Positions 18,259 to 27,200 of a stretch of 64,000 nt of DNA are shown piece after piece; the first letter of the stretch is position 1, and every line of letters begins with the position of its first letter. The position numbers and the translations under genes are program-made. Below the pieces are notes generated by a model. It searched no databases and had not been told where the DNA came from. It saw only the letters and a list, made by a program, of their open reading frames with translations. This DNA is from Streptomyces sp. SUK 48 (lineage in GTDB: Bacteria > Actinomycetota > Actinomycetes > Streptomycetales > Streptomycetaceae), in NCBI RefSeq assembly GCF_009650765.1, contig NZ_CP045740.1, forward strand, positions 3,200,001 through 3,264,000. Direction: 5' to 3'.

Positions 18259-19230
18259 TTACCGGCGCACCGCCTGCCGGCTTCCTGAGATCAGTCTGGG
18301 TGACAGCAGTTCCATGAGCCGCTCACTCCGGTCATCCCGGAGCCGGAGTTCGGTCGCGGCCGCGTTGTCCGCGAGGTGCCGCGGGCTACGGGTGCCGGGG
18401 ATGGGGACGATCCACGGGCCGCGTGCGAGCAGCCAGGCCAGGGCGGCCTGGGCCAGGGAGACCCCCGTGCCGGCCAGCGCTTCCTCGGCCCGGGCGACGA
18501 TACGCCGGTTGGCCCGGAAGTTGTCGCCCTGGAACCGCGGGTGGTTGCGCCGGTAGTCGCCCTCCCCCAGATCCTCGGGGTCGACGAGGCATCCCGTCAG
18601 GAACCCCTTGCCGAGCGGGGTGTGCGCGACGAGTCCGACGCCTGCCGCGGTGGCCGCCGGGAGGACGTCGTCCTCGATGTGTCTCTCCCACAGCGAGTAC
18701 TCGCTCTCCAGCGCCGTGACCGGATGGACGGCGTGGGCCCGGCGCAGCTCGTCCGCGGAAGTCTCGCAGAGCCCGACGTGCCGGATCTTTCCCTCGGTCA
18801 CCAGTTCCCCGAGGGCGCCGACGCTCTCCTCCACGGGGACACGTGGGTCGACACGTCCCAGGTAGTAGATGTCGATGTGATCCGTTCCCAGGCGGCGCAG
18901 CGATGCCGCGCAGGCGCTCTTCAGGGTGTGCGGGCGGCCGTCGACGACGGTCGGCGGCCCTCCCGCGACCCGGGGGCGCAGTCCGGTGCGGGTGGCGAGG
19001 ACGGCCTCCTCCCGGCGCCCGGCCAGGGCCCTGCCGAGGAGTTCCTCGTTCGTGCCGTCGGCGTAGAAGTCGGCGGTGTCGAACAGGGTGACGCCGAGGT
19101 CGAGCGCGCCGCGGACGGTGTTCGCGCACTCGCCGCGGTCCACGGGGCCGTATCCGCCGGTGAGGGCCAGACAGCCGAGTCCGACGGCCGAGACCCGCGG
19201 CCCGTTCCTCCCGAGGGTGCGGTACCTCAT
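18259..19230 (-). CDS. Aldo/keto reductase, candidate NDP-hexose ketoreductase
   Basis: A 323-residue NADPH-dependent aldo/keto reductase. The catalytic tetrad elements are visible: LFDTADFYADGTNEELLGRAL with Asp and Tyr, a KSACAASLRRLGTDHIDIYYL segment in the position of Lys/His, and the C-terminal cofactor motif IVPIPGTRSPRHLADN. Related reductases in deoxysugar pathways reduce the 3-keto group after 2-deoxygenation (EryBII-like) or a side-chain ketone (MtmW-like). The ATG overlaps the stop of the preceding glycosyltransferase (ATGA at 19227-19230), so translational coupling is likely. Its job here is probably a sugar 3-ketoreduction with stereochemistry different from the Gfo/Idh reductase at 49,809. 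Confidence 0.8.
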   Translation of the reverse strand: MRYRTLGRNGPRVSAVGLGCLALTGGYGPVDRGECANTVRGALDLGVTLFDTADFYADGTNEELLGRALAGRREEAVLATRTGLRPRVAGGPPTVVDGRPHTLKSACAASLRRLGTDHIDIYYLGRVDPRVPVEESVGALGELVTEGKIRHVGLCETSADELRRAHAVHPVTALESEYSLWERHIEDDVLPAATAAGVGLVAHTPLGKGFLTGCLVDPEDLGEGDYRRNHPRFQGDNFRANRRIVARAEEALAGTGVSLAQAALAWLLARGPWIVPIPGTRSPRHLADNAAATELRLRDDRSERLMELLSPRLISGSRQAVRR

Positions 19231-20459
19231 CGCACGAGCTCCTCGACCCTCGTCACGACGTCCAGCGGCGAGGGCTGTGCGGCGATCTCCGCCCGCAGCC
19301 GCTCGGCGCCCTCCCGGAAGGACGGCTTCTCCAGCAGTCCCGAGACCTCGGCCCGGGTCTCCTCCGTCCCCTCCGGCACCTCCTCGATCAGCAGGTGCCG
19401 TCCGGCGCCGGCCGCCGCGACCCGGGCGGCCATCGCGGCGTTGTGCGGATGGTTCGTGATCATCAGCTGGGGTACGCCGAGGGCGGCGGCGGCCATGGTG
19501 GTGCCCGGCCCCGCGTGGTGGACGACGGCCGCGCAGGACGGCAGCACCGCGTTCATCGGCACGCCGACCGCCGTCCTGACCCCGGGGGGCTGCTCGCCGA
19601 GCAGGTCGCGCAGGGTCTCGCTGAGGACGAGGACCAGTTCGACGTCCAGGGCGAGTATCGCCTCGATGGTGCGGCGGATGAAGCCGACCAGGGCGGGGCC
19701 TTCCCATTCGGCGGTGGTGTGCCCCCAGGTCATGCAGACGCGGGGTCGCGCCGGTGGCTCGTTCAGCCAGGCGGGCAGCTCGCCGGGGCCGTTGTACGGC
19801 ACGTACCGCATGTTCAGCACCCGTGCGTCCGGCGCCCAGGGGTACTGCACACTGGGCGGGCTCGGGTCGAGCCAGGCGGTGGGCTCCGGGCGCGGCGCGA
19901 CGCCGAACCGTTCGAAGAGCGGCGGGAACTCGGGGACGAGGTCGGTCCCGTAGCTCGTGTCGACCCGCAACTGCCCCGGATAGCCGAGCAGATAGCGCAC
20001 GTTGGGCAGGCCGAGCGCCTCGGCCGCCACCGGACCGGCGAACTGCGTTCCGTCGTGCACGACGACGTCGGCCCGCCAGTCCCGCCCGAACGCCACCAGG
20101 TCGTCCAGCTGGGCATCGGCCATCAGCGAGGCGAACAGTCCGATCTTGCGGAAGTAGTCGCGCTGCCGCTCGCTGAGGCGTTCGGGGTGGGCGGGCCAGT
20201 CCTCGGGCCATGCCTCCCGCCGCGGCTCCGCGTGGCGCGTTCCCTTGGGCGGGGTGAAGTTCACGCCCGCGCGCCGGAACGCCTCGGCCGGGTCGGGTCC
20301 GACGGGTACCGCCGGCAGCCCGGTCCGCAGCACCACGTCGGTCAGGGACGGCATGGCGGCGACGCGCACCTCGTGCCCCGCCATGGCGCAGGCCCAGGCG
20401 AACGGCACGATCGGGTAGTAGTGCGGCACCCAGGGAAAGGGCGTGATCAGGACGCGCAT
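19227..20459 (-). CDS. Glycosyltransferase GT-B, macrolide/aromatic type (GT1)
   Basis: A 410-residue GT1-family enzyme. The N-terminal acceptor domain begins MRVLITPFPWVPHYYPIVP. The nucleotide-sugar binding domain contains RVCMTWGHTTAEWEG and the signature VVHHAGPGTTMAAAALGVPQL near residue 310, where AGPGT replaces the common GGxGT. It is clearly paralogous to the upstream neighbour GT2 (shared WPAHPERLS, PPSVQYP, NMRYVPYNG segments), and its start overlaps the GT2 stop by 13 bp. It probably transfers a TDP-deoxysugar to the aglycone or to a growing sugar chain. Confidence 0.9.
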   Translation of the reverse strand: MRVLITPFPWVPHYYPIVPFAWACAMAGHEVRVAAMPSLTDVVLRTGLPAVPVGPDPAEAFRRAGVNFTPPKGTRHAEPRREAWPEDWPAHPERLSERQRDYFRKIGLFASLMADAQLDDLVAFGRDWRADVVVHDGTQFAGPVAAEALGLPNVRYLLGYPGQLRVDTSYGTDLVPEFPPLFERFGVAPRPEPTAWLDPSPPSVQYPWAPDARVLNMRYVPYNGPGELPAWLNEPPARPRVCMTWGHTTAEWEGPALVGFIRRTIEAILALDVELVLVLSETLRDLLGEQPPGVRTAVGVPMNAVLPSCAAVVHHAGPGTTMAAAALGVPQLMITNHPHNAAMAARVAAAGAGRHLLIEEVPEGTEETRAEVSGLLEKPSFREGAERLRAEIAAQPSPLDVVTRVEELVR

Positions 20460-21772
20460 GACAGGGCCCCTTCGCTGCGGTGGTCTCCGGGGGCGACCCG
20501 GCGGGCCAGGGACTCGACCACCGCCGCGGGCGACGGCAGTGCGGCGATCTCCTCGCGCAGCCGAATCGCGGCGGCGCGGTGGCCGGGATCGGTGAGCAGG
20601 GCGGAGACGTGCTCCCTGATCTCCGTCACGCCCGCGGCTCCGTCGGAGATCTCGTCGACCCTGAGATGACGGCCGGCGCCGGTGCCCGCGACCCGGAACC
20701 CGGGCAGGGCGTAGTGCGGCGGTGTGGTGATCGCCAGCTGGGGCACGCCCAGCGCGGACGCGGTCATGGCGGTTCCGGCGCCGCCGTGGTGGACGACGGC
20801 CGCGCAGGTCGCCAGCACGAGCCCGAGCGGCGTGGACAGCACCGTGTGTACGCCGTCGGGCTGCTCGCCCAGCAGCTCCCGGAGCTTGGGATTGATCACC
20901 AGGACCGGCTCGACGTCCAGGCCGGACAGCGCGTCGAGGGTCTGCCGGAGCAGCCCCAGCATCCGGGTCCCGGACAGCTCCGCCTCGGTGAACCCCCAGG
21001 TGACGCAGACCCGTGGGCGAGCCGGTGCCGCGTGCAGCCAGCCGGGGACCGTCGCCGTGCCGTTGTACGGGACGAAGCGCATGGCGAGGACGTCGGCGTC
21101 CGGCGGGTAGGGGTACTGGACGCTCGGCGGGCAGGGGTCGATCCAGACGTCCGGCTCGATACGCGGGACGAGACCGCGTTTGGTGAACAACTCCGCGTAT
21201 TCCGGGACGGGTTCGGCGGAGTAGGCCGTGTCCACCCGGAGCATGCCCGGTGTGCCCAGCAGATAGCGGGCGGTCGGGGTGCCGGTCAGCGCGGCGGCGA
21301 CCGGCGCCGCGAACTGGGTGCTGTCGTGGACCAGGACATCGGGTTGCCAGTCCCTGATGACCGCGGCGAGGTCCTCGACCTGGGAGTCGCCGATCACCGA
21401 GGCGAACAGCCCGATACGGCTGACGGCCTGGCGCTGGGCGTCGCTCAGCCGCTCCGGGTGGGCGGGCCAGTCCTGTGGCCAGGGGCTCAGCGTGTCCTGG
21501 GCGGCGTCGTCGCGTCCGCCGTCCTCGCCGGCGGCGCGGCGGGGCCGCGGGGGCTTGTGCCGGGGATCGATGCCCGCGCGCTCGAACGCCTCCGCCGGAC
21601 CACCGGCGGGACCGATCGGTACCGCGGTCAGGCCCGACTCCAGGACCGCGGGCATCATGGTCGGCATGGTCGCCACCCGCACCTCGTGCCCGGCGAGCCG
21701 GCAGGCCCAGCCGAACGGCACGATGGCCAGATAGTGGGACGTCCATGGGAACATCGTGACGAGAACGCGCAT
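20447..21772 (-). CDS. Glycosyltransferase GT-B (GT2)
   Basis: A 441-residue TDP-deoxysugar glycosyltransferase. It starts MRVLVTMFPWTSHYLAIVP and has the donor-binding signature VVHHGGAGTAMTASALGVPQL near residue 350. An insertion of about 30 charged residues (PRRAAGEDGGRDDAAQD) before WPQDWPAHPERLS distinguishes it from GT1. It is the first gene of a unit running GT2, GT1, aldo/keto reductase, hydrolase, AccB, AccE. A SARP-type promoter on the minus strand lies 39 bp upstream (21811-21842). Confidence 0.9.
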   Translation of the reverse strand: MRVLVTMFPWTSHYLAIVPFGWACRLAGHEVRVATMPTMMPAVLESGLTAVPIGPAGGPAEAFERAGIDPRHKPPRPRRAAGEDGGRDDAAQDTLSPWPQDWPAHPERLSDAQRQAVSRIGLFASVIGDSQVEDLAAVIRDWQPDVLVHDSTQFAAPVAAALTGTPTARYLLGTPGMLRVDTAYSAEPVPEYAELFTKRGLVPRIEPDVWIDPCPPSVQYPYPPDADVLAMRFVPYNGTATVPGWLHAAPARPRVCVTWGFTEAELSGTRMLGLLRQTLDALSGLDVEPVLVINPKLRELLGEQPDGVHTVLSTPLGLVLATCAAVVHHGGAGTAMTASALGVPQLAITTPPHYALPGFRVAGTGAGRHLRVDEISDGAAGVTEIREHVSALLTDPGHRAAAIRLREEIAALPSPAAVVESLARRVAPGDHRSEGALSCAS

Positions 21773-21810
21773 CCGCCTCCCCTTACGGCGCGGTCTGATG
21801 GGTCCGGCCG

Positions 21811-21842
21811 AGCGTGTACGGCGGTGTTCGACGTCGGCTCGA
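21811..21842 (-). promoter_or_regulatory. SARP-type promoter for the GT2 operon
   Basis: Reading on the minus strand: heptamer TCGAGCC (21842-21836), 4 bp, heptamer TCGAACA (21831-21825), 8 bp, then CACGCT (21816-21811) as -10. Spacing is 11 bp between heptamers and 8 bp to the -10, as in known SARP operators. Confidence 0.75.
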
Positions 21843-21896
21843 ATACCGGTGGACGGACGGCGGGAGACGGGAGCGGCCGGGGGTTCGGGGCGGTCG

Positions 21897-21928
21897 TCGA
21901 GCGAGACTCCAGGGAGCCTGTCTTCAAT
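21897..21928 (+). promoter_or_regulatory. SARP-type promoter for GT3
   Basis: TCGAGCG (21897-21903) and TCCAGGG (21908-21914) are 11 bp apart; 8 bp later lies TTCAAT (21923-21928) as -10. Seven bases separate it from ATG 21935, which predicts a leaderless transcript. Confidence 0.65.
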
Positions 21929-21934
21929 CGCGGC

Positions 21935-23095
21935 ATGAGAATCCTAGTGACGGCCTCCTGTTCGGAGGGGCTCGTGCTGCCGCTGGTCCCGATCGCGTGG
22001 GCGCTCAGGTCGGCGGGCCACGAGGTGCTCGTGACGGCGCCGGCGAACATGGCCGGTGTCATCACCGACGCGGGGCTCCCCTTCGCCGAGTGCCATCCCG
22101 CCGTCGAGATGCCCGAGGTGCTGTCGTACGACCGTGAAGGCAACGCGGTGCCCATGCCGCGCGGTGAGGAGAACCTGCTGCCGCACATCGGCCGGGGCTA
22201 CGCCCGGCTGGCCGTCCGGCTCCTCGACGGGGTCCGGGCCCTCGCCGGGCGATGGCGGCCCGACCTGATCGTCACCGAGACCTACGGCTTCGTCGGACCG
22301 CTGATCGCCGCCGAACTGTCCCTCCCCTGGGTCGAGCAGGGCATGCGGCTCAGCTCACCGCCGTCCATCACCCGGGCCGGCGTCGACGAACTGCGCCCGG
22401 AACTGGCGGCGTCGGGGCGCGCCGATCTGCCCCCCGCCCTGCTCTCCCTGGACCTGTGCCCGCCCGGACTGCGTCCGCAGGACCGCCCGGGCTCCCTGCG
22501 TATGCGGTTCGTTCCCTACAACGGGCGGATGGAGAACCTGCCCGGCTGGGTGCTCGTGCCGCGGGAACGTCCTCGCGTGTGCCTGACGTTCGGGACCCGG
22601 GTGCCGCTCAACCGGTCGCCGATCCGGGGCGGGTTCTCCATGCTGGAGGAACTGACGCACCGCCTTCCGGAGCTCGGGGCGGAGGTCGTGGTGGGCGCCG
22701 CCGACTCCGTCGTCCGCGATCTGGGAGCACTGCCCGACGGGGTACGGGCCGCCGCCCAGCTGCCGATGGGCCAGATCCTGCCCTCGTGCGACCTGGTCGT
22801 GCACCACGGGGGCGTCGGTACGACCCTCACGGCGCTCACCGCCGGAGTGCCGCAACTGGCGATCCCGGTGATCGCCGAGGTCTGGGAGTCGGCACGGCTG
22901 CTGACGGCCGCCGGTGCCGCCCGGCAGGTGCCGTTCGCCGAGGCGAGCGCGGACGCGGTGGTCCAGGCCGCCGCGGCCATGCTGAAGGACCCGTCGTACG
23001 GCGAGCGGGCACGGCTGCTGCGGTCGGAGATCGCGGAGCTGCCCAGCCCGGCGGACGCGGTGCGGACGATCGAGGGGCTGGTCGCGGCCGGCTGA
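21935..23095 (+). CDS. Glycosyltransferase GT-B (GT3)
   Basis: A 386-residue GT1-family glycosyltransferase on the opposite strand from its neighbours. It begins MRILVTASCSEGLVLPLVP and carries VVHHGGVGTTLTALTAGVPQL near residue 288, the diphosphate-binding signature. The acceptor domain is shorter than in GT1 and GT2 and not closely similar to them. ATG 21935 is supported by the promoter geometry upstream, which puts the transcription start at or near the start codon. It is monocistronic, ending at a hairpin at 23110-23142. Confidence 0.9.
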   Translation: MRILVTASCSEGLVLPLVPIAWALRSAGHEVLVTAPANMAGVITDAGLPFAECHPAVEMPEVLSYDREGNAVPMPRGEENLLPHIGRGYARLAVRLLDGVRALAGRWRPDLIVTETYGFVGPLIAAELSLPWVEQGMRLSSPPSITRAGVDELRPELAASGRADLPPALLSLDLCPPGLRPQDRPGSLRMRFVPYNGRMENLPGWVLVPRERPRVCLTFGTRVPLNRSPIRGGFSMLEELTHRLPELGAEVVVGAADSVVRDLGALPDGVRAAAQLPMGQILPSCDLVVHHGGVGTTLTALTAGVPQLAIPVIAEVWESARLLTAAGAARQVPFAEASADAVVQAAAAMLKDPSYGERARLLRSEIAELPSPADAVRTIEGLVAAG

Positions 23096-23109
23096 GCGGG
23101 TACGGCCGC

Positions 23110-23142
23110 AGGGGCGTGAGGGCCGGTGGCCGTCACGCCCCT
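23110..23142. terminator. Bidirectional hairpin between GT3 and KASIII gene
   Basis: AGGGGCGTGA and TCACGCCCCT form the outer stem and GGCC/GGCC the inner stem with one mismatched pair, loop GGT. It separates two converging units. Confidence 0.75.
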
Positions 23143-23164
23143 GCTGTCGTGTCCCGCCTTCGCC

Positions 23165-23214
23165 TGTCCTCGTGCGCGAGCCTCGCAGCTGTCCTCGCGC
23201 GCGAGCCTCACAGC
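23165..23214. repeat. Tandem 25-bp imperfect repeat at the 3' end of the KASIII gene
   Basis: Copies at 23165-23189 and 23190-23214 differ at two positions. The second copy covers the last codons of the KASIII-like gene ending at 23208, the first lies beyond its stop. It looks like a local slippage duplication. Confidence 0.6.
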
Positions 23215-24242
23215 GCCCAGTCGGGGTCCGTCACGACATCGGCGACGACACAGGTCCAGTTGAAGCCGCCGCCCATGCTCACCAGCAGCAGCTGATCGCC
23301 CGGGGCGAGCTGTCCGGACTCGGTGAGGTAGGCGAGCCCGGCGAACTGGTCGGCGGCGCCGAGGTGCCCCACCTGGGCACCCCATTCCCACGTGGTCCGC
23401 TCCAGCTCGATCCCGAGCGGCTCCAGGCACTGCTTGCGCAGGAGTTCCCGGCCGAAGTGCGGCACGACGCAGTGCCGCACGTCGGCCGCCGTGGTGCCGG
23501 CCTCCGTCAGCGCCCGCTCCGCCGCCGCGCGCAGTCCGGCGGTGATTCTGCGTTCCGCCTCCTCGAAGCCCATGATCAGGGACGAGTCGAGGGTGCGGGC
23601 GCGGAAGTCGATGGGGTACTGGTCCTCGGTCGGGGCCGCGCTGAAGGGCAGGGTGCCCCGGTGCAGCACTTCCAGTTCCGTGTCGCACACGGTGACGGCG
23701 GACCGTACCCGCGCGAACCCTCCGGAGCGCGACAGCACCACCGCGCTCGCCCCGTCGCCGAAGACCAGCCCCCACTGGGAGCGCCAGCGGTCCCAGGCGG
23801 GCTCGGCGAACCGGTCGGCCGCGGTGATGATCGCGGCGTCCCGGCCGGGTGCCCCCGCCAGATAGGCGGCGGCCAGTTCGACGCTGCCCAGGGCCCCGTT
23901 CGACAATTGCCGTATCTCGAAGGAGACTCCGCCGCCGTCCAGTACCCGCCGCTGCAGATGGGCCGCCGCGTTCCAGCCGTCCAGGCCGTTGTGGCTGGTG
24001 ACCGCGTGCAGCAGCAGAGCCACGTCGGCGGGGGCGCGGCCGGACCGCCCGAGGGCCTCCCGCGCGGCCCGCGTCGCCATCTCCGGCTGGGAGTCGTCGG
24101 GGCCGGCGACGGTCACCGACCGCTGGCCGCTGTCCCGTTGCTCCTCCACGTCGTACGCGCCGGCCGTGATGGCCTCGTCGACGTCGACCGTCTTGGGCAG
24201 GAAGGAGCCGACCCCGGCGATGAAGAGATCGTCGTAGCGCAT
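23208..24242 (-). CDS. KASIII-like acyltransferase with Ser nucleophile (KAS1, aryl transfer)
   Basis: A 344-residue thiolase-fold protein of the KASIII group. The usual catalytic Cys is replaced by Ser in IRQLSNGALGSVELAA, the His is in CVVPHFGREL, and the third position reads GHLGAADQF with Asp where condensing FabH has Asn. These features match the non-condensing acyltransferase branch (DpsC, ChlB3, CalO4, CerJ types). It starts 12 bp after the iterative PKS stop. The established role of such pairs is to move the aryl group, for example 6-methylsalicylate, from the PKS carrier to another carrier or to a sugar hydroxyl. I infer the same here. ATG 24242 gives MRYDDLFIAGVGSFLPK. Confidence 0.85.
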   Translation of the reverse strand: MRYDDLFIAGVGSFLPKTVDVDEAITAGAYDVEEQRDSGQRSVTVAGPDDSQPEMATRAAREALGRSGRAPADVALLLHAVTSHNGLDGWNAAAHLQRRVLDGGGVSFEIRQLSNGALGSVELAAAYLAGAPGRDAAIITAADRFAEPAWDRWRSQWGLVFGDGASAVVLSRSGGFARVRSAVTVCDTELEVLHRGTLPFSAAPTEDQYPIDFRARTLDSSLIMGFEEAERRITAGLRAAAERALTEAGTTAADVRHCVVPHFGRELLRKQCLEPLGIELERTTWEWGAQVGHLGAADQFAGLAYLTESGQLAPGDQLLLVSMGGGFNWTCVVADVVTDPDWAL

Positions 24243-24254
24243 GTCCGTGCCGCC

Positions 24255-27200
24255 TCACCCTCTGCTGTCCGCTGTGGAAGTCCCCGCGGGTGCCGGGACC
24301 GGGTCGCCGTCCGTCGCCCCGGGCGGCAGGAGCAGGTCGAGGAGGTGGTCACTGATCGCGCTCACGGTGGGCAGCTGCCACAGCAGGGTCGCCGGCAGGC
24401 TCAGCCCGAGGCGCCTCTCCAGCCGGTTGCGGATCGCCAGGGTGATCACCGAGTCGACGCCCAGAGCCGTCAAGGGACGGTTGACGTCGAGGTGCTCCGC
24501 GTCCGTCCGGGTCTCGGCGACGACCTGCGCGCCGACCTCGCCCAGCATCCAGGCGCGGCGTTCCTCCGCGGTGACGGCCGCGAGGGTCGTGGCGATGTCG
24601 TCCGGTGCGGCGGCGGCCTCGGTGGACGCCGCGCCGAAGTCGAGCTCGCGGAGCACGGGCAGCCGTACCGTCCCGTCGGCGTCGGGCAGCGTCCGGAAGA
24701 CGGCGACCTGGGGATACCGGTACCGGGATGCCTGGTCCCACGCCCAGAACGCCTCCTCGGCCGAGATGTCGCTGACACCCACGTTGCGCAGTTCCTCGTC
24801 CACGACGTCGTTGACGGCCATGCCGGCGCCGCGCCAGGAGGTCCAGCAGAGGCTGAGCATGTCGTCGTGGCCCGCGGCGGCGCGCCGCCGCGCGAGACCG
24901 TCGAGGAACCCGTTGGCCGCCGCGTAGCTCGCCTGGCCGGTGAGACCGAGCAGCTGCCCCACGGAGGAGAACAGCGCGATGAAGTCGACGCTGCCGGGCG
25001 GGAAGAGCTGGTCCAGCACCAGCGCGCCGACGGCCTTGGGGCGCATGACCGCGTGCAGCGAGTCGCGGGTGAGACCGCCGAGGAGCCGGTTGTCCAGGAC
25101 GCCTGCCGCGTGCACGACACCCCTGATGGGGGGCAGCCCCAGCGCGTCGGTGTCGAGCACGGCGGCGAGCCGCGCGGCGTCGGCGACATCCACGGCCACG
25201 GTGCGCACGGTGACGCCGCGCGCCTCCAGGGCGCGGACCGCGGTGATCCGCTCGCGCCACGCCGGGTCGGTCACCGTGTCCCAGGTGCTGCGGGGCGGCA
25301 GGGCCGTCCGGCCGGCCAGGACCAGGCGGCGGGCGCCACGGGCGACCAGCCACTCGGCGACGTACCGTCCGAGGACTCCGAGGCCCCCGGTGATCAGGTA
25401 GGTGGCGTCCGGCCGGCACACCAGGGGGGCCCGCCCGGGCGCGTCGTCGGCCGGGACGAGCCGGGCCGCGAGCAGTTCACCGGCCCGGGGGGCGAAGACC
25501 TCGGCGGGACCCCCGCCGCCCAGCACGTCGAGGAGCGTGGCGGCGCCCGCCTCGGCGTCGGGGCCGCTGGGGTCGAGGTCGACGATGCCGCCCCAGAACT
25601 CGGGGTGTTCGCCTCCGACGATCTGGCCGAGGCCCCACAGCGGGGCCTGCCACAGCGCCCGGCTTCCCGCGCCCTCGCGGAGCCCCACCGTGCCCAGCCA
25701 CAGCTTGGGCAGGCGCAGCCGGCCCGCGCCGGCGAGGATCTGCGCGGCACGCACGAGGGTCCACGCCCGCTCCTCGGCCCGGTCGGCGTCGGTCGGGCCG
25801 GGGTCGGTCCGGCCGGGGTCGGTCCGGCCGGGGTCGGTCCGGCCGGGGTCGGTCCGGCCGGGGTCGGTCCGGCCGGGGTCGGTCAGGCCGGGGTCGGTCA
25901 GGCCGGCATCGCCGGACTCGTCCGCGCCCGTCCAGAGCAGTACGGCGTCACGGTCGTCCAAGTCCGCGACCAGGGCGCCGAGTTCCTCCACACCGGCCAG
26001 CAGGACATGGCGGGTGTCCGCCGCCTCGGCCTGTCGTGCCCATTGCGCGCCGGTACCAATTCCGTCGCCGACGACGACCAGCGTGCGCGGCGGCGCGGAC
26101 CGTGCGGCGCGGGTGACCGGCCGCCAGTCCATCCGGTGCACCAGGGTGCCAGGGCCGAGACCGGCGGACGAGGGGGCGCCGTCGAGTGCGGCGTAGCGCA
26201 GGCCCGTGAGGCACCCCGCGACGCGGCCCTCGTCGTCGGTGACGACGATGTCGACACACGTCTCCTCGCCCGCCGTGACCTTGACGTGGACGAGCGGCCG
26301 CTCGGGCGGCGGGGCGGTCAGCGCGAGTCCGGCGAGCCGGGAGACGAGGCGCAGGCCGGGTTCGCCGTCGAAGACCATCGGCGCCACCGACAGGGCCGCG
26401 TCGAGCACGGCGGGCCAGTCGCCGGCGGACGCGTCCGCGCCGGAGGTGGCGGACACCCTGGACGTCCCCGATCCGCCGGACACGTCGACGACCCTGATCC
26501 GGGCGAGGAGTTCACCGGGCGCCACGGCCAGTTCCGGTGTCTCCCAGGCGAAGCCGGTGTCGGTGATGCCGGTCGTGCGCAGCCGTTCGGCGGCGGCCCC
26601 CGGGGGCAGTGCGCGTGTGCAGCGCGCGCGAACGGCGCCCAGGTCGAGGTCCGGCCGGGCGGCGGGGGGCCCGCCGGCCAGCGCGGTGGTGTGGGTCTGC
26701 CAGGCGGCGCCGGTGGCGGACGGCTCGGCGCCGGCGTCGTACGGCCGGGACACGATGGACGCCGCCCCGTCCCGTACGAGGACCTGCACCTCCCGCGGTG
26801 CGGCCGGGGTGAGCGGGGTGAGGAAGGCGACGTCGCACAGACTTCCGGCGGCGCCGGCGACGAGCAGGGTGCGCAGCAGCACGGTGGCGGGCACGATCTC
26901 GACGCCGCGCACCGGATGCCGCCCGGGGTAGGGCCGGTTGTCGAGGTCGAGGACGGTGCGCCAGACCCGCAGCGGGGCGGCGTCCGCCACGTCGACCGGC
27001 GATCCGAGGAGCGTGCCCGTGCCGGCGTCGTGCCCCTGGGCGCGCCAGGCGTCGTCGGCCGGGAGTTCACGCCAGTGGTCGCGGTGCTGCCATACGACGC
27101 CGGGCAGTTCGACCCGGGAGCCTGCGGTGCCCTGCGCGGTGAGGCCGACCCGGCAGCCGTGGCAGTGCAGCGCCCCGAGGGAGCCCAGCAGCGTGGCCCG

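Noticed and set aside
25786..25905. CRISPR-like array
   Set aside because: Units are contiguous 15-mers without spacers and lie within a coding region. The 11-bp array at 36361-36448 also lacks spacers.
25402..26196. Plus-strand frame with repeated VRPGS that looks like a collagen-like repeat protein
   Set aside because: It is the antisense reading of the 15-bp repeat inside the iterative PKS, whose minus-strand frame has full domain conservation. The repeated peptide is a by-product of the DNA repeat.
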